From assembly GCA_963727495.1 (NCBI GenBank), contig CAVSGQ010000007.1:1302001-1366000 (forward strand): DNA of 64,000 nucleotides, in the 5' to 3' direction. Under the pieces are notes generated by a model that did no database searches, was not told the DNA's origin, and was given only the letters and a program-made list of their open reading frames with translations. This document shows, piece after piece, positions 26,634 to 35,210 of the stretch; within the stretch, counting starts at the first letter, position 1, and each line of letters begins with the position of its first letter. This stretch comes from Actinophytocola sp963727495 (GTDB taxonomy: Bacteria; Actinomycetota; Actinomycetes; Mycobacteriales; Pseudonocardiaceae). The translations under genes were made by a program, and so were the position numbers.

Positions 26634-27490
26634 GCGGCACCTCCCGGGACGACCGCGACCGGCTCGTCCACGCGCACCACCGACCAGCCCTTGCCGAGCA
26701 CGGCGAGCAGCAGCTGGTCCGCGTCCGCCCGCTTGACCCGGACGAGGACCCGCTCGCCGTCGTGGCCCATCGACAGCGCGCCGGCCAGCTCCTTCGGCAG
26801 CGCGACCGGCCGGTCCAGGTCGGTGTCCGGCGGTGGCGCGAGCACCAGCTGGGTCACCAGCACCGGCTCGGCGTCCACCTCGACCAGGCGACCGCCGGCC
26901 ACCTGCAGCACCCGGGTGGCGCCGACCGTCTGGCGGTGGTCGGCGTACACCACCGTGCCCTCCGCGCCCGCGACCTCCTCCACCAGCTCACCAAGCACGC
27001 CGTGTGCCGCGACGTCCAGGCCCGACCAGGCCTCGTCGAGCACGAACAGCCGCGGCCGGACCATCACCGCCTGCGCGATCGCGACCTTCTGCAGGTTGCC
27101 GTTGGACAGCCGGCGCAGCGGGGTGCCCCGGCCGCCGGACAGCGCCATCCGGTCCAGCAGGCGGCCCGCGCGACCGGCGGCGTCCCTGGTGGACAGCCCG
27201 CGCAGCCGTCCCATGTGGGTGAGGTAGGACAGCGCCGAGAGGCTGTCGTCGTCGGGAAAGTACTCCGGCACGTAGCCGACCTCGCGCGGCCGGCCGGTGA
27301 CCGTGCCGCTGGTCGGCCGCGCCACGCCGGCCAGCAGGCGCAGCAGGGTCGACTTGCCCGAGCCGTTGCCGCCGGTGACCGCGACGACCTCACCGGGCGC
27401 CAGGTCCAGATCGATCCCGTCGAGCACTGTCCGGCCCGACCCGTACCGCTTGCCCACTCCCCGCAGCCGCATCGCCCCATCTAACGCCAT
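26630..27490 (-). CDS. ABC transporter ATP-binding protein
   Basis: 286 residues. Walker A is GGNGSGKST, the signature LSNGNLQKV is a variant of LSGGQ, and Walker B reads RLFVLDEAWSGLD. The H-loop is in VVYADHRQTVG. A C-terminal domain of about 80 residues (VTQLVLAPPPDTDLDRPVAL) is extra. It forms a two-gene exporter with the coupled permease; cargo unknown. Confidence 0.9.
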   Translation of the reverse strand: MALDGAMRLRGVGKRYGSGRTVLDGIDLDLAPGEVVAVTGGNGSGKSTLLRLLAGVARPTSGTVTGRPREVGYVPEYFPDDDSLSALSYLTHMGRLRGLSTRDAAGRAGRLLDRMALSGGRGTPLRRLSNGNLQKVAIAQAVMVRPRLFVLDEAWSGLDVAAHGVLGELVEEVAGAEGTVVYADHRQTVGATRVLQVAGGRLVEVDAEPVLVTQLVLAPPPDTDLDRPVALPKELAGALSMGHDGERVLVRVKRADADQLLLAVLGKGWSVVRVDEPVAVVPGGAA

Positions 27491-27562
27491 GAGGCGTGCG
27501 CCACACGTGGGCCGATGGTCGGTTTTCGGGCGTCCACCCGGCGGACGGGCCGGGCAGCGGGC

Positions 27563-28669
27563 TCAGCCCTTGCCCTTGTGCGCGCCCTTGCCGTGGTCCT
27601 TCGCGCCGCGGCCCTTGCCCTTGCCCGGTCCGGACTCGTCCGCCGCGTCCCGCGCCGGCGCCTCACCGGACCGCCGGATCGCGCGGGTGCCCGGCTCGGC
27701 GGCGGGGCGTGCCGGCGCCACGGTGCCCGGTTCCGCGTTCTCCCCGGTCGCCGGCGGGGTGGACGCGGCCGGCTGCTCGACCTGGGGCTGGGCCGGCGCA
27801 CCGGCCGGCGGGTCGGCGGTCAGGGCGCCCACCAGGACGGCCAGGGCGGTGGCGGCGAGGCCCACCCCGGCGAGGCGGGCATGGGTGGGCCGCAGGGCGT
27901 GGCGCCGGGCCGGCCGCGGAGCCGGCCCCATCCGGCGGGTCACCGGCTCCAGGCGCACGGTGGACGGCTCGGCCGGCTCCCGGCTCAGGTCGGGCACGGG
28001 GAACGCGGCCGTGTCGCCGGCGGCGATGTTGCGCAGCAGTTCGCCGGCCCGCGCGGCGTCCGGCCGGGCGGCGGGGTCCCGGGCGGTCATCGAGGTCAGG
28101 GTCGCGTGCCACTCCGGGCCGAGGCCGAGCGGCAGGCGCTCCGCGAGCATCATGCCCAGCGCGTACACGTCACCCGCGGGCCCGCCGAGGCCGCGGTCGC
28201 CGCCGAACCCGGTCAGGTAGCCGGTGTCCCAGGTGTCGACCAGGACGTCGGACGCGCCGACGTTCCCGTGCACGATGCCGCGCTCGTGGGCGTAGGCCAG
28301 CACCTCGGCCACCTGCGCGCCGATCCGGGCGACCGCGGCGGGCTCGAGCGGGTCGCGGTCGGGCAGCTTGGTCAGCGAGCCGCCGGCGATCAGCGGCATC
28401 ACGAGGTAGGGCCGGGGGTTGTCGAGGCAGATGTCGTACACGGCGACGAGGCCCGGGTGGGACAGACCGGCGAGCACCTTGGCCTCGGCGGCGAACCGGG
28501 CGCGGGCGTCCGCGTCGGACGCGGCGTGGCAGATCTTCACCGCCACCCGGCGGCGCAGCCGCAGGTCGTCCGCGGCGTACACGGCCGCGTTCCGTCCGGC
28601 GCCCAGCCGGTCACCGAGTACGTACCTGCCGCCGAGCGCGCCGTCGGTCGCCCACTCCTCGAAGTCCAT
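27563..28669 (-). CDS. Membrane Ser/Thr protein pseudokinase with Lys/Gly-rich tail
   Basis: 368 residues from ATG 28669 (GGAGGG 9 bases upstream). The kinase-like domain spans about 17-225: glycine loop LGDRLGAGRNAAVY, lysine K45 in VAVKI and E62 are kept. The catalytic loop HRDxKPxN is replaced by HGNVGASDVLV (Asp changed to Asn136) and DFG by GFG (154-156), so both essential aspartates are gone. A membrane helix follows (LAGVGLAATALAVLVGALTA), then a Pro/Ala-rich extracytoplasmic part ending in GKGKGRGAKDHGKGAHKGKG. It probably binds partners rather than phosphorylating. Confidence 0.88.
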   Translation of the reverse strand: MDFEEWATDGALGGRYVLGDRLGAGRNAAVYAADDLRLRRRVAVKICHAASDADARARFAAEAKVLAGLSHPGLVAVYDICLDNPRPYLVMPLIAGGSLTKLPDRDPLEPAAVARIGAQVAEVLAYAHERGIVHGNVGASDVLVDTWDTGYLTGFGGDRGLGGPAGDVYALGMMLAERLPLGLGPEWHATLTSMTARDPAARPDAARAGELLRNIAAGDTAAFPVPDLSREPAEPSTVRLEPVTRRMGPAPRPARRHALRPTHARLAGVGLAATALAVLVGALTADPPAGAPAQPQVEQPAASTPPATGENAEPGTVAPARPAAEPGTRAIRRSGEAPARDAADESGPGKGKGRGAKDHGKGAHKGKG

Positions 28670-28741
28670 CGCCACAAACCCTCCGGTCGACCACCAGGGG
28701 CTACCCGTGGCAGGCCGGAGCGAAACGGACGCGGACGGTGG

Positions 28742-29512
28742 TCAGCCGGGAAAGGCGAAGCGGTAGCCGTGGTCGGCGAGCCACGGCAGCAGCACGGCCA
28801 GCGCGCGCACGGTCTGGTCCCGCCGCCCGCCGCCGTCGTGCAGCAGCACGACCGAGCCGGGCCGCACGCCGCGTTCGACCGCCGTGACGATCGCGCCGAC
28901 GCCGGGCCTGCTCCAGTCCCGCGGGTCGACCGACCAGGCCAGCGGCCGCATCCCGTGCCGCGCGGCGGTGCGCTCCATCGACCCCGACCAGTTGCCGCCG
29001 GGCGCGCGGAAGTACCCGATCGGCACGTCCTCGCCGGCCGCGGCGTGCAGGTCGTCGCTCGCCTCGAGGATCTCCCGCTCGACGGTGTGCGCCGGCCGGC
29101 GGAACAGCCGCTCGTCGTGGTGCACCGTGTGGTTGCACAGCCGCATGCCGGCGTCGATGACCCGGCGGACGACGTCGGGATGCCGCCGGGCCTGCGGCCC
29201 GATCATGCAGAACGTGGCGACCGCGTGGTGCTCGGCCAGCAGGTCCAGGATCCGCGGGGTCTGCTCCGGGTGCGGCCCGTCGTCGAAGGTCAGCGCGACG
29301 ACCCGGTCGTCGGTCGGCAGCCGGCGGATCGGCACCGGGGAGACCGGCGCGGGCGCCGTCGTGCGCGCGGCCGACGGCGCGACGTCGGCCTTCGCGGCGA
29401 CGTCGGGGTCGGAGCGGAACGCGACCAGCGCGAGCGCCACCAGGGTCACCGTGACGGTGATCAGGACTGCCCACCGGTAGATGTACGGCGGCTGCAGGAC
29501 CTGACTACGCAC
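28742..29512 (-). CDS. Membrane-anchored polysaccharide (NodB-type) deacetylase
   Basis: 256 residues from GTG 29512, with GGAGG 5 bases upstream. An N-terminal helix (WAVLITVTVTLVALALVAF) anchors an extracytoplasmic NodB domain with all five motifs: ALTFDDGPHP, NHTVHHDE, YFRAPGGNWS, WSVDPRDWSRPG and VVLLHDGG. It should remove acetyl groups from N-acetylglucosamine in peptidoglycan or chitin, using a metal held by Asp and the two His. It is divergent from the AfsR-like regulator. Confidence 0.9.
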   Translation of the reverse strand: MRSQVLQPPYIYRWAVLITVTVTLVALALVAFRSDPDVAAKADVAPSAARTTAPAPVSPVPIRRLPTDDRVVALTFDDGPHPEQTPRILDLLAEHHAVATFCMIGPQARRHPDVVRRVIDAGMRLCNHTVHHDERLFRRPAHTVEREILEASDDLHAAAGEDVPIGYFRAPGGNWSGSMERTAARHGMRPLAWSVDPRDWSRPGVGAIVTAVERGVRPGSVVLLHDGGGRRDQTVRALAVLLPWLADHGYRFAFPG

Positions 29513-29637
29513 GGTGTCCTCCGACGATACGTACCGCACTCCTCCGAGGCCAAAGGTAACCCGTTGGTGCCACGACGAGCGCCGACACGCCGCACGGCGT
29601 GGTGGGGCGTCCACGAACCGGCGGGTGACCGGTGAGA

Positions 29638-31460
29638 ATGATCCCCGTGCAGTTCGGCATCCTCGGACCGCTGGAGGTGCGGGCGGCCGGCGGCGAGCCC
29701 GTGGCCGTCGGCGGGCCGCGGTCGCGCGCGCTGCTCGTGCTGCTGGCGCTCGACGCGGACCGGGTGGTCGGCGTCGAGCAGCTCATCGCCGGCCAGTACG
29801 GCGACGACCCGCCCGCGGACGCGACCAACGCGGTGCAGTCGCAGGTGTCCCGGCTGCGCAAGACCGTCGCGGGCATCGAGTTCCTCGGCGGCGGCTACCG
29901 GCTCGCGGCCGACCCCGACGACGTCGACGCGCTCCGCTTCGAACGGCTCGCCCGGGAGGGCCGCCACCGCCTGGCCGCCGGGGACCACGCGGGCGCCCGG
30001 GACGTGCTGCGCGAGGCCCTCGGGCTGTGGCGCGGCCGGGCGCTGGCCGACCTGCCGCACGGCCAGGCCATGGCCACCCGCCTCGAGGACGTGCGGCTCG
30101 ACGCCACCGAGGACCTCGTCGAGGCGGAGCTCGCGCTGCCCGAGGGCACCTCGGTCGCCGAGCTGCGGCGGCTGGCCGGGCAGCACCCGTTGCGCGAACG
30201 CCTCCGCGGCCAGCTCATGCGCGCGCTGCACGCGGCGGGCCGCCAGGCCGAGGCGCTCACCGAGTTCGAGGACATCCGGCGCCTGCTCGCCGACGACCTC
30301 GGCGCCGACCCCTCCGCCGGGCTGGCCGCCGTGCACCTGGCCATCCTGCGGGCGGTACCGGGCACCACCCCGGCGCGCCCCGGCCGCACAGCTGACCAGC
30401 TTCGTCGGCCGCACCGAGGAGCTGGCCCGGCTCGAAGGGCTGCGGGACGCGCGGCTGGTCACGATCGTCGGGCCGGGTGGCACCGGCAAGACCCGCCTCG
30501 CCGTCGAGTCGGCCGCGCCCGGGGCCTGCTTCGCCGACCTGTCCCCGGTCGAGGACCGGGCCCAGCTGCCGCCGGCCGTGCTCGGCGCGCTCGGGCTGCG
30601 CGAGGCCGGGCCGGCCTCGCCCGCCACCGACCCGACCCGCCGCCTGGTGGCCGCGCTGGCCGGGGAGCGGCTGGCGCTCATCCTCGACAACTGCGAGCAC
30701 GTCGTCGACGCTGCCGCCGCGCTCGCCCGCACGCTGCTCGCCGAGTGCCCGGCGCTCACGATCGTCGCCACCAGCCGGGGGCCGCTCGGGCTCACCGGTG
30801 AGACGCTGCTGCCGCTGGCCCCGCTCGGCGGCGACGCGGTCCGGCTGTTCGCCGACCGGGCGGCCGCAGTCCGGCCGGCGGCGGCCTCGGACGGCCGGCG
30901 GGCCGAGGCGCTCGGCGTGCGGGCGGGCGGGGGCACGGACCCCGCCGGAGGTGCTGCTGACCCAGGCCGAGATCGCCCGGCTGGCCGGTGCGCGCGAGCG
31001 GGCCGCGCACCTGCTGGACGGTGCCCTCGCGTCGGCGCGGGTGTTCGGGTCCGCGACGGCCCGCGCGGCCGTGCTGACCGCGCGGGCGCGGCTGGCGGAG
31101 GCGGCGGGCGAGCACGAGCGGGCCCGGCGCGGGCACCGCGAGGCCGTGGCCGTGGCCCGCGAGCTGCCGCTGACCGCCGAGCTCGCGGGCGCCGTCGAGG
31201 GCCTGGCCGGCAGCGTGCTGCGCGGGGATGTCGAGCGGGCGGCGGTGCTGCTCGGGGCGGCCGTGGCGCTGCGCGGCACGGCGGTGACGGGTGACCCGGA
31301 CGTGGCCCGGGTCGCCGCGTCCGCGCGCGACCTGGCCGGCGCGGACGTGTTCGCCGCCGGCTACGCGCGCGGCGCCGCCATGACCCGCGACCAGGCGCTG
31401 ACCACGATCGACACCGTGATCGGCACCGCGATCGAGGGCACCGTCGACACCGCTCGCTGA
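29638..31460 (+). pseudogene. AfsR/SARP-type regulator, frameshifted and internally shortened
   Basis: The start gives VQFGILGPLEVRAAGGEPVA, a winged-helix DNA-binding domain, then a BTAD domain (about 95-235; DALRFERLAREGRH). At about 30384 one extra base shifts the frame into TSFVGRTEELARL and a P-loop (VGPGGTGKTRLA). After LFADRAAAVRP, near 30930, the frame shifts again and the rest of the NTPase and most TPR repeats are missing; the C-terminus (QAEIARLAGARERAAHLL) resumes. Family members are usually 900-1000 residues, this one about 606. The exact start is uncertain (GTG 29632, ATG 29638, GTG 29647). Confidence 0.78.
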
Positions 31461-31488
31461 CGGCCCGCGCGGCGACCGTCAGCCGGTC

Positions 31489-31522
31489 GACAGCGAGCTG
31501 TCAACGGCCGCCGCGACCGTTG
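31489..31522. promoter_or_regulatory. Possible operator before the second FAD monooxygenase
   Basis: GACAG (31489-31493) and CTGTC (31498-31502) form an inverted repeat, followed by CAACGG (31502-31507) and CCGTTG (31517-31522). Both lie directly before the ATG at 31528. The protein that would bind here is not known. Confidence 0.3.
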
Positions 31523-31527
31523 CGGCC

Positions 31528-32685
31528 ATGAAGAACACGGCAGTCCTCATCTCCGGCGCGGGCGTCGCCGGACCCGCCCTCGCCTACTGGCTGCACCGCT
31601 ACGGCTGCACCGTCACCGTCGTCGAGAAGGCCGCCACCCCGCGGCCCGGTGGCCAGGCGGTGGACTTCAAGGGGGCCACCCACCGCACCGTCCTCGAGCG
31701 GATGGGCATCCTCGACGACGTGCGCCGGCTGCAGACCGGCGGGCAGGACCAGACCGTCGTCGACTCCGCCGGCCGGGCGCTGGCGGTCATCCCGGGTGAG
31801 TTCACCGGTGGCGACATCGAGATCCGCCGCGGTGACCTCGCCGGCCTGCTGTACGAGCGGACCAAAGACGGCTGCGAGTACGTCTTCGGCGACTCGGTCA
31901 CCTCGCTCACCGAGACCGCCGGCGGCGTGCACGTGACCTTCGAGCGCGGCGCGCCGCGCACCGTCGACATCGTCGTGGGCGCCGACGGCATCCACTCGAC
32001 CGTGCGGCGCCTCGCGTTCGGCCCGGAGGCCGACTACGTCCGCCACCTCGGCCACTACTACGCGCTGGCCGACCTCGGCGACGTCGACACCGGCGGGCGC
32101 GCGGTGATGTACAACGAGCCGGGCCGCATGGTGGCCGTGGGCGGCCCGAAGGCGCCCGCGTTCTTCGTGTTCGCCTCCGAGGTGCTCAGCTACGACCGCT
32201 ACGACCCCGAGCAGCAGAAGAAGCTGCTGCTGCTGCTGCTGGCGGCCTACCGCGACGGGGGCTGGCGGCTGCCGGAGATCATGGCGCGGCTGCCGCACGC
32301 GACGGACGTCTACCTCGACTCGCTCAGCAGGGTGTCGATCGACCGCTACTCGGCCGGCCGGGTGGTGCTGCTCGGCGACGCCGCGTACGGCAACACCCTC
32401 GGCGGCTTCGGCACCGGGCTCGCGATCGTGGGCGCCTACGTGCTGGCCGGCGAGCTGCGCGCGGCCGGCGGTGACCACGCGACGGCGTTCGCCCGCTACG
32501 AGTCGCACCTGCGCGGCTACGCCACCATCTCCGAACGCGGCAGCGCCGGCCCGTTCCTGGCGCCGCCGAGCAGGATGCGGATGCGGCTGCGGAACTGGAC
32601 GTTCCGGTCGAAGCCGCTGCTGCGGCTGATGCTGCGGATGACCGACGGCTTCGCCACCGGCATCGACCTCCCGGACTACCCCTGA
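31528..32685 (+). CDS. FAD-dependent monooxygenase
   Basis: 385 residues, a paralogue of the enzyme at 5563. MKNTAVLISGAGVAGPALAY is the FAD-binding fold with GxGxxG intact; VVGADGIHSTVRRLAFG is the DG motif and GRVVLLGDAAYGNTLGGFGT the second FAD motif. A poly-leucine run follows KK at about residues 230-240 (codons CTG repeated). It should hydroxylate an unknown small molecule. It lies 67 bp after the damaged AfsR-like gene, which may have been its regulator, and ends at a strong hairpin. Confidence 0.88.
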   Translation: MKNTAVLISGAGVAGPALAYWLHRYGCTVTVVEKAATPRPGGQAVDFKGATHRTVLERMGILDDVRRLQTGGQDQTVVDSAGRALAVIPGEFTGGDIEIRRGDLAGLLYERTKDGCEYVFGDSVTSLTETAGGVHVTFERGAPRTVDIVVGADGIHSTVRRLAFGPEADYVRHLGHYYALADLGDVDTGGRAVMYNEPGRMVAVGGPKAPAFFVFASEVLSYDRYDPEQQKKLLLLLLAAYRDGGWRLPEIMARLPHATDVYLDSLSRVSIDRYSAGRVVLLGDAAYGNTLGGFGTGLAIVGAYVLAGELRAAGGDHATAFARYESHLRGYATISERGSAGPFLAPPSRMRMRLRNWTFRSKPLLRLMLRMTDGFATGIDLPDYP

Positions 32686-32689
32686 GGCC

Positions 32690-32719
32690 GGGCCGACCGG
32701 CACCCTCACCGGTCGGCCC
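32690..32719. terminator. Hairpin terminator between convergent genes
   Basis: GGGCCGACCGG (32690-32700) pairs perfectly with CCGGTCGGCCC (32709-32719) around an 8-base loop, between the monooxygenase (+) and the DUF305 gene (-). It can serve both strands. Confidence 0.7.
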
Positions 32720-32730
32720 GACGTCCGCCG

Positions 32731-33366
32731 CTACCGGCGCAGCAGCCCGGCCATCTGCCGGATCTGCGCGGTGCGCGACCGCACGATCCGCTCCGCCAGG
32801 TCCCGTGCCCCCGGGTGCTCGCCGTCGCGGGCCTCCATGCGGGCCAGGTCCACGGCGCCGTGCTGGTGGCCGGTGAGCAGGGTGAGGAACGTCCGGTCGA
32901 ACGCCGGCCCGGCCGGGGTCCGCCGCAGCGCGGCGACGGCGTCCGGGTCGGTGGCGTGCATGCCCCCGTGGCCGGCGTGCGCGCGCGGGTCGGGGTCGGC
33001 GGCGATCGGCTGGTTCCACCCGCGCAGCCAGGCCTTCATGTCCGCGATCTCGTCCCGCTGGGTGGCCTCGACGGCCGCGGCGAGGTCCCGGACGTCCGCG
33101 GACCCGGCCCGGGTCGCCGCGATGCGCGCGAGCTCGACGCCCTGCTCGTGGTGCGGGATCAGCATCTGCAGGAACATCACGTCGGTGTCGTCGAACGTGC
33201 CGGGCAGCGGCGGCGCGGTCTCGGCGGTGCCGGGGGTCGCGGTGAGCGCGCTGCCGCACCCGGCGAGCAGCAGCAGCGCGACGAGGGGGGCGAGGAGGCG
33301 TGGCCGCCGGCCGGCCCGCCGGGCGAGGGCGGGCCGGCCGGCGGGTCCTCCTACACGGCCTGCCAC
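32731..33366 (-). CDS. DUF305-family lipoprotein
   Basis: About 211 residues. A hydrophobic segment with lipobox LLLLAGC anchors the protein outside the membrane. The DUF305 core holds paired His/Met motifs: MLIPHHEQGVELARIA and LTGHQHGAVDLARMEARDGE, with HAGHGGMH between, which look suited to metal (often copper) binding. No ATG precedes the signal peptide; GTG at 33366 is the only in-frame start and overlaps the LPMO end by 16 bp, giving possible coupling. Copper binding next to a copper enzyme is suggestive only. Confidence 0.82.
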   Translation of the reverse strand: MAGRVGGPAGRPALARRAGRRPRLLAPLVALLLLAGCGSALTATPGTAETAPPLPGTFDDTDVMFLQMLIPHHEQGVELARIAATRAGSADVRDLAAAVEATQRDEIADMKAWLRGWNQPIAADPDPRAHAGHGGMHATDPDAVAALRRTPAGPAFDRTFLTLLTGHQHGAVDLARMEARDGEHPGARDLAERIVRSRTAQIRQMAGLLRR

Positions 33367-34073
33367 AGCGCCGGGGTGCTCGGCGGCTCCCAGCCGGGCA
33401 GCGCGGTGTGGCTCTGCAGGCAACGGTAGGTCGCGCCGCCGTAGGTGACCGTGGCGCCGACCTGGTAGGCGGTGCCGGCCGCCCACGTCCCGCCCGCGGG
33501 CGGGTCCGTCGGTGGGTCCGTCGGCGGCGGGTCGTCCGGCGGCGGGCCGCCGCCACCGCCGATCTGGAGGTCGACGCAGGAGTAGAACGCGTTGGCGGTG
33601 TCCTGGATGTTCCAGACCGCCAGCAGCGTCTGCCGGCCCGTGGCGTCGCCCAGGTCCACCGTGTGCGACAGCGCCGGCGGCGGCTGCTGCCCGCCGCCGT
33701 CGAACACCGCGATGCGGGTGTTTCCGAGGTAGTACTCGAAGTTCGCCGTGGCGTGCCGGGCGGTGAAGGTCCAGTCGAACGTCACCGTGCTGCCGACCGA
33801 CGTGGTGTGCCAGCCCTTGCCGTCGTCGTCGAGCTCGGCGAACCGGGCGTTGCCGCCGCTGCAACTCCGTAGCCCCTTGGGTCCCTCGACGCTCTGCGGC
33901 TCGTACGTGATGTCGCCGCACGACACGGTTCCTCGCGCGCACTGCGCCTGGCGGCTCGGCGGCGACGAGATGTAGCCGTGCGCGCTGGCCGTGACGGCGG
34001 GCAGCGCCACCAGGAACAGCGGGGCGAGGCCGGCGGCGGCCGCGAGGACGGCGAATCTCCGTTTCAGGCTCAT
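33351..34073 (-). CDS. Lytic polysaccharide monooxygenase (AA10) with chitin-binding domain
   Basis: 240 residues. The signal peptide ends ...TASA so that mature His32 (HGYISSPPSRQ) is the N-terminal residue of the copper histidine brace; H107 in TFTARHATANFEYYLG is the second brace His. Cysteines C45, C52, C71 and one in SCVDLQ form likely disulfides. A Pro/Asp-rich linker leads to a CBM5/12-type domain (WAAGTAYQVGATVTYGGATY). The enzyme oxidatively cuts chitin or cellulose outside the cell. Two DasR-like sites lie 36-68 bp upstream, favouring chitin. Confidence 0.93.
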   Translation of the reverse strand: MSLKRRFAVLAAAAGLAPLFLVALPAVTASAHGYISSPPSRQAQCARGTVSCGDITYEPQSVEGPKGLRSCSGGNARFAELDDDGKGWHTTSVGSTVTFDWTFTARHATANFEYYLGNTRIAVFDGGGQQPPPALSHTVDLGDATGRQTLLAVWNIQDTANAFYSCVDLQIGGGGGPPPDDPPPTDPPTDPPAGGTWAAGTAYQVGATVTYGGATYRCLQSHTALPGWEPPSTPALWQAV

Positions 34074-34108
34074 GTCATCTCCCGGGTTGCAGGGTCGTAC
34101 TCCGGAGA

Positions 34109-34141
34109 TGTGGTCTGGACCACTATGTCTGGTCTAGACCA
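34109..34141. promoter_or_regulatory. Two DasR-responsive elements before the LPMO gene
   Basis: TGGTCTGGACCA (34111-34122, flanked TG and CT) and TGGTCTAGACCA (34130-34141) match the known DasR consensus, a palindrome around TGGTCTAGACCA. They lie upstream of the minus-strand ATG at 34073. DasR is the GntR-type repressor that responds to glucosamine phosphates and controls chitinolytic genes in actinomycetes. Confidence 0.85.
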
Positions 34142-34244
34142 TATGTCGCCCGTGGTCAAGACGTCGCGCACGGTGGCGATGAGTAGTTCCGGGCCGAGCG
34201 GGTAACCGTGTCCAGGACAGGATCACGACCAGGAGGTTCCATCC

Positions 34245-34508
34245 ATGATCGGCTTCATCGTGGCCGGACTGATCATCGGCGCGCTCGCCCGGCTCATCAA
34301 GCCCGGCAAGCAGCGGCTCGGCATCATCGCGACGCTGCTGCTCGGGCTCGTCGGCTCGATCATCGGCGGCACGATCGCCAACCTGCTCGGCACCGGCGAC
34401 ATCATGGAGCTCAACGTCCTCGGCTTCATCGTCGCGGTCATCGCCTCGGTGCTGCTGATCGGGGTCGCCGAGGGCATCGCCGGCAGCCGGCACCGCGCCC
34501 TGCGTTGA
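34245..34508 (+). CDS. GlsB/YeaQ/YmgE-family small membrane protein
   Basis: 87 residues with three hydrophobic helices and glycine-rich turns: MIGFIVAGLIIGALARLIKP, LGIIATLLLGLVGSIIGGTI and LNVLGFIVAVIASVLLIGVA. This matches the transglycosylase-associated/stress-related YeaQ family. ATG follows AGGAGG. It is monocistronic and ends at a strong hairpin. Confidence 0.9.
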   Translation: MIGFIVAGLIIGALARLIKPGKQRLGIIATLLLGLVGSIIGGTIANLLGTGDIMELNVLGFIVAVIASVLLIGVAEGIAGSRHRALR

Positions 34509-34549
34509 GCCCCACGGTCCTCCGAGTCCACTGAGGACTCCATGGACCG

Positions 34550-34584
34550 GCGCCCCGGCCACCGGCAGCGGGTGGCCGGGGCGC
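34550..34584. terminator. Strong bidirectional hairpin
   Basis: GCGCCCCGGCCACC (34550-34563) pairs perfectly with GGTGGCCGGGGCGC (34571-34584), a 14-bp stem with a 7-base loop, between the YeaQ-like gene (+) and the DinB gene (-). Confidence 0.85.
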
Positions 34585-34601
34585 GTCCTTCCCTCCCTCG
34601 G

Positions 34602-35108
34602 TCAGTTCTTCTCGACCAGCCCCCGCACGTAGGCCGCCTGCCCGGCGTGCTGCAGGTCGTCGGAGACGACGCTGACCAGCCGCACGCCCAGCGTCACCGG
34701 CGGGTCCCAGTTGCGGTCCACGATCCGCGGCAGGTCGTCGTCGGTGAGCGTGCCGACGTAGGCGACGGTCCGTTCGTGGGTCGCGTCGTGGTAACCGGTC
34801 AGCAGGTCGCCGTCCACCCGCACCGCCGCCACGTCGGCCGCGCGGTGGCCGAACCCGGTCGCGCGGGGCTCGAACGGCAGGCCGAACCGCTGCGCCCAGC
34901 CCGCCGACGTCCACACCTGGTCGGTGCCGGCCGGCCCGGCGACGTGGTCGTCCTGGATGCGGGTCAGGTGCCACACCAGCCAGGCGATCGAGTTCGCCCC
35001 CTCGTCGGGCCGGTAGGCGAGCTCGTCGGCGGCGAGCCCCTCGACGGCGCGGTGGACCACGCCGCGGATCCGGTCGAACGCGTCGATCAACAGCTCTGCA
35101 CTCGTCAC
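34602..35108 (-). CDS. DinB-superfamily protein (mycothiol-dependent type)
   Basis: 168 residues from GTG 35108 (VTSAELLIDAFDRIRGVVHR). Metal-type histidines occur as WLVWHLTRIQDDH, at TGYHDATHERT and at DDLQHAGQAAYVRG, the three-position pattern of DinB four-helix bundles. Actinomycete members include mycothiol-dependent maleylpyruvate isomerase and bacillithiol-transferase relatives. A long inverted repeat lies between it and the divergent small membrane gene. Confidence 0.85.
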   Translation of the reverse strand: MTSAELLIDAFDRIRGVVHRAVEGLAADELAYRPDEGANSIAWLVWHLTRIQDDHVAGPAGTDQVWTSAGWAQRFGLPFEPRATGFGHRAADVAAVRVDGDLLTGYHDATHERTVAYVGTLTDDDLPRIVDRNWDPPVTLGVRLVSVVSDDLQHAGQAAYVRGLVEKN

Positions 35109-35148
35109 CCGGCCGACGCTACGCCCCACCCCCGACAGAAACGCGGCA

Positions 35149-35200
35149 CTAGACGTGTCTGACGGATCCCTGGCCGCGCGATCCGTCAGACACGCTCTAG
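35149..35200. promoter_or_regulatory. Long inverted repeat in a divergent promoter
   Basis: GTGTCTGACGGATC (35155-35168) and GATCCGTCAGACAC (35180-35193) are perfect 14-bp inverted arms separated by 11 bases; CTAGA and TCTAG extend them outward. The element sits between the DinB gene (-) and the gene at 35211 (+). It resembles a TetR-type operator, but no matching regulator lies next to it. Confidence 0.65.
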
Positions 35201-35210
35201 CATCGCGACC

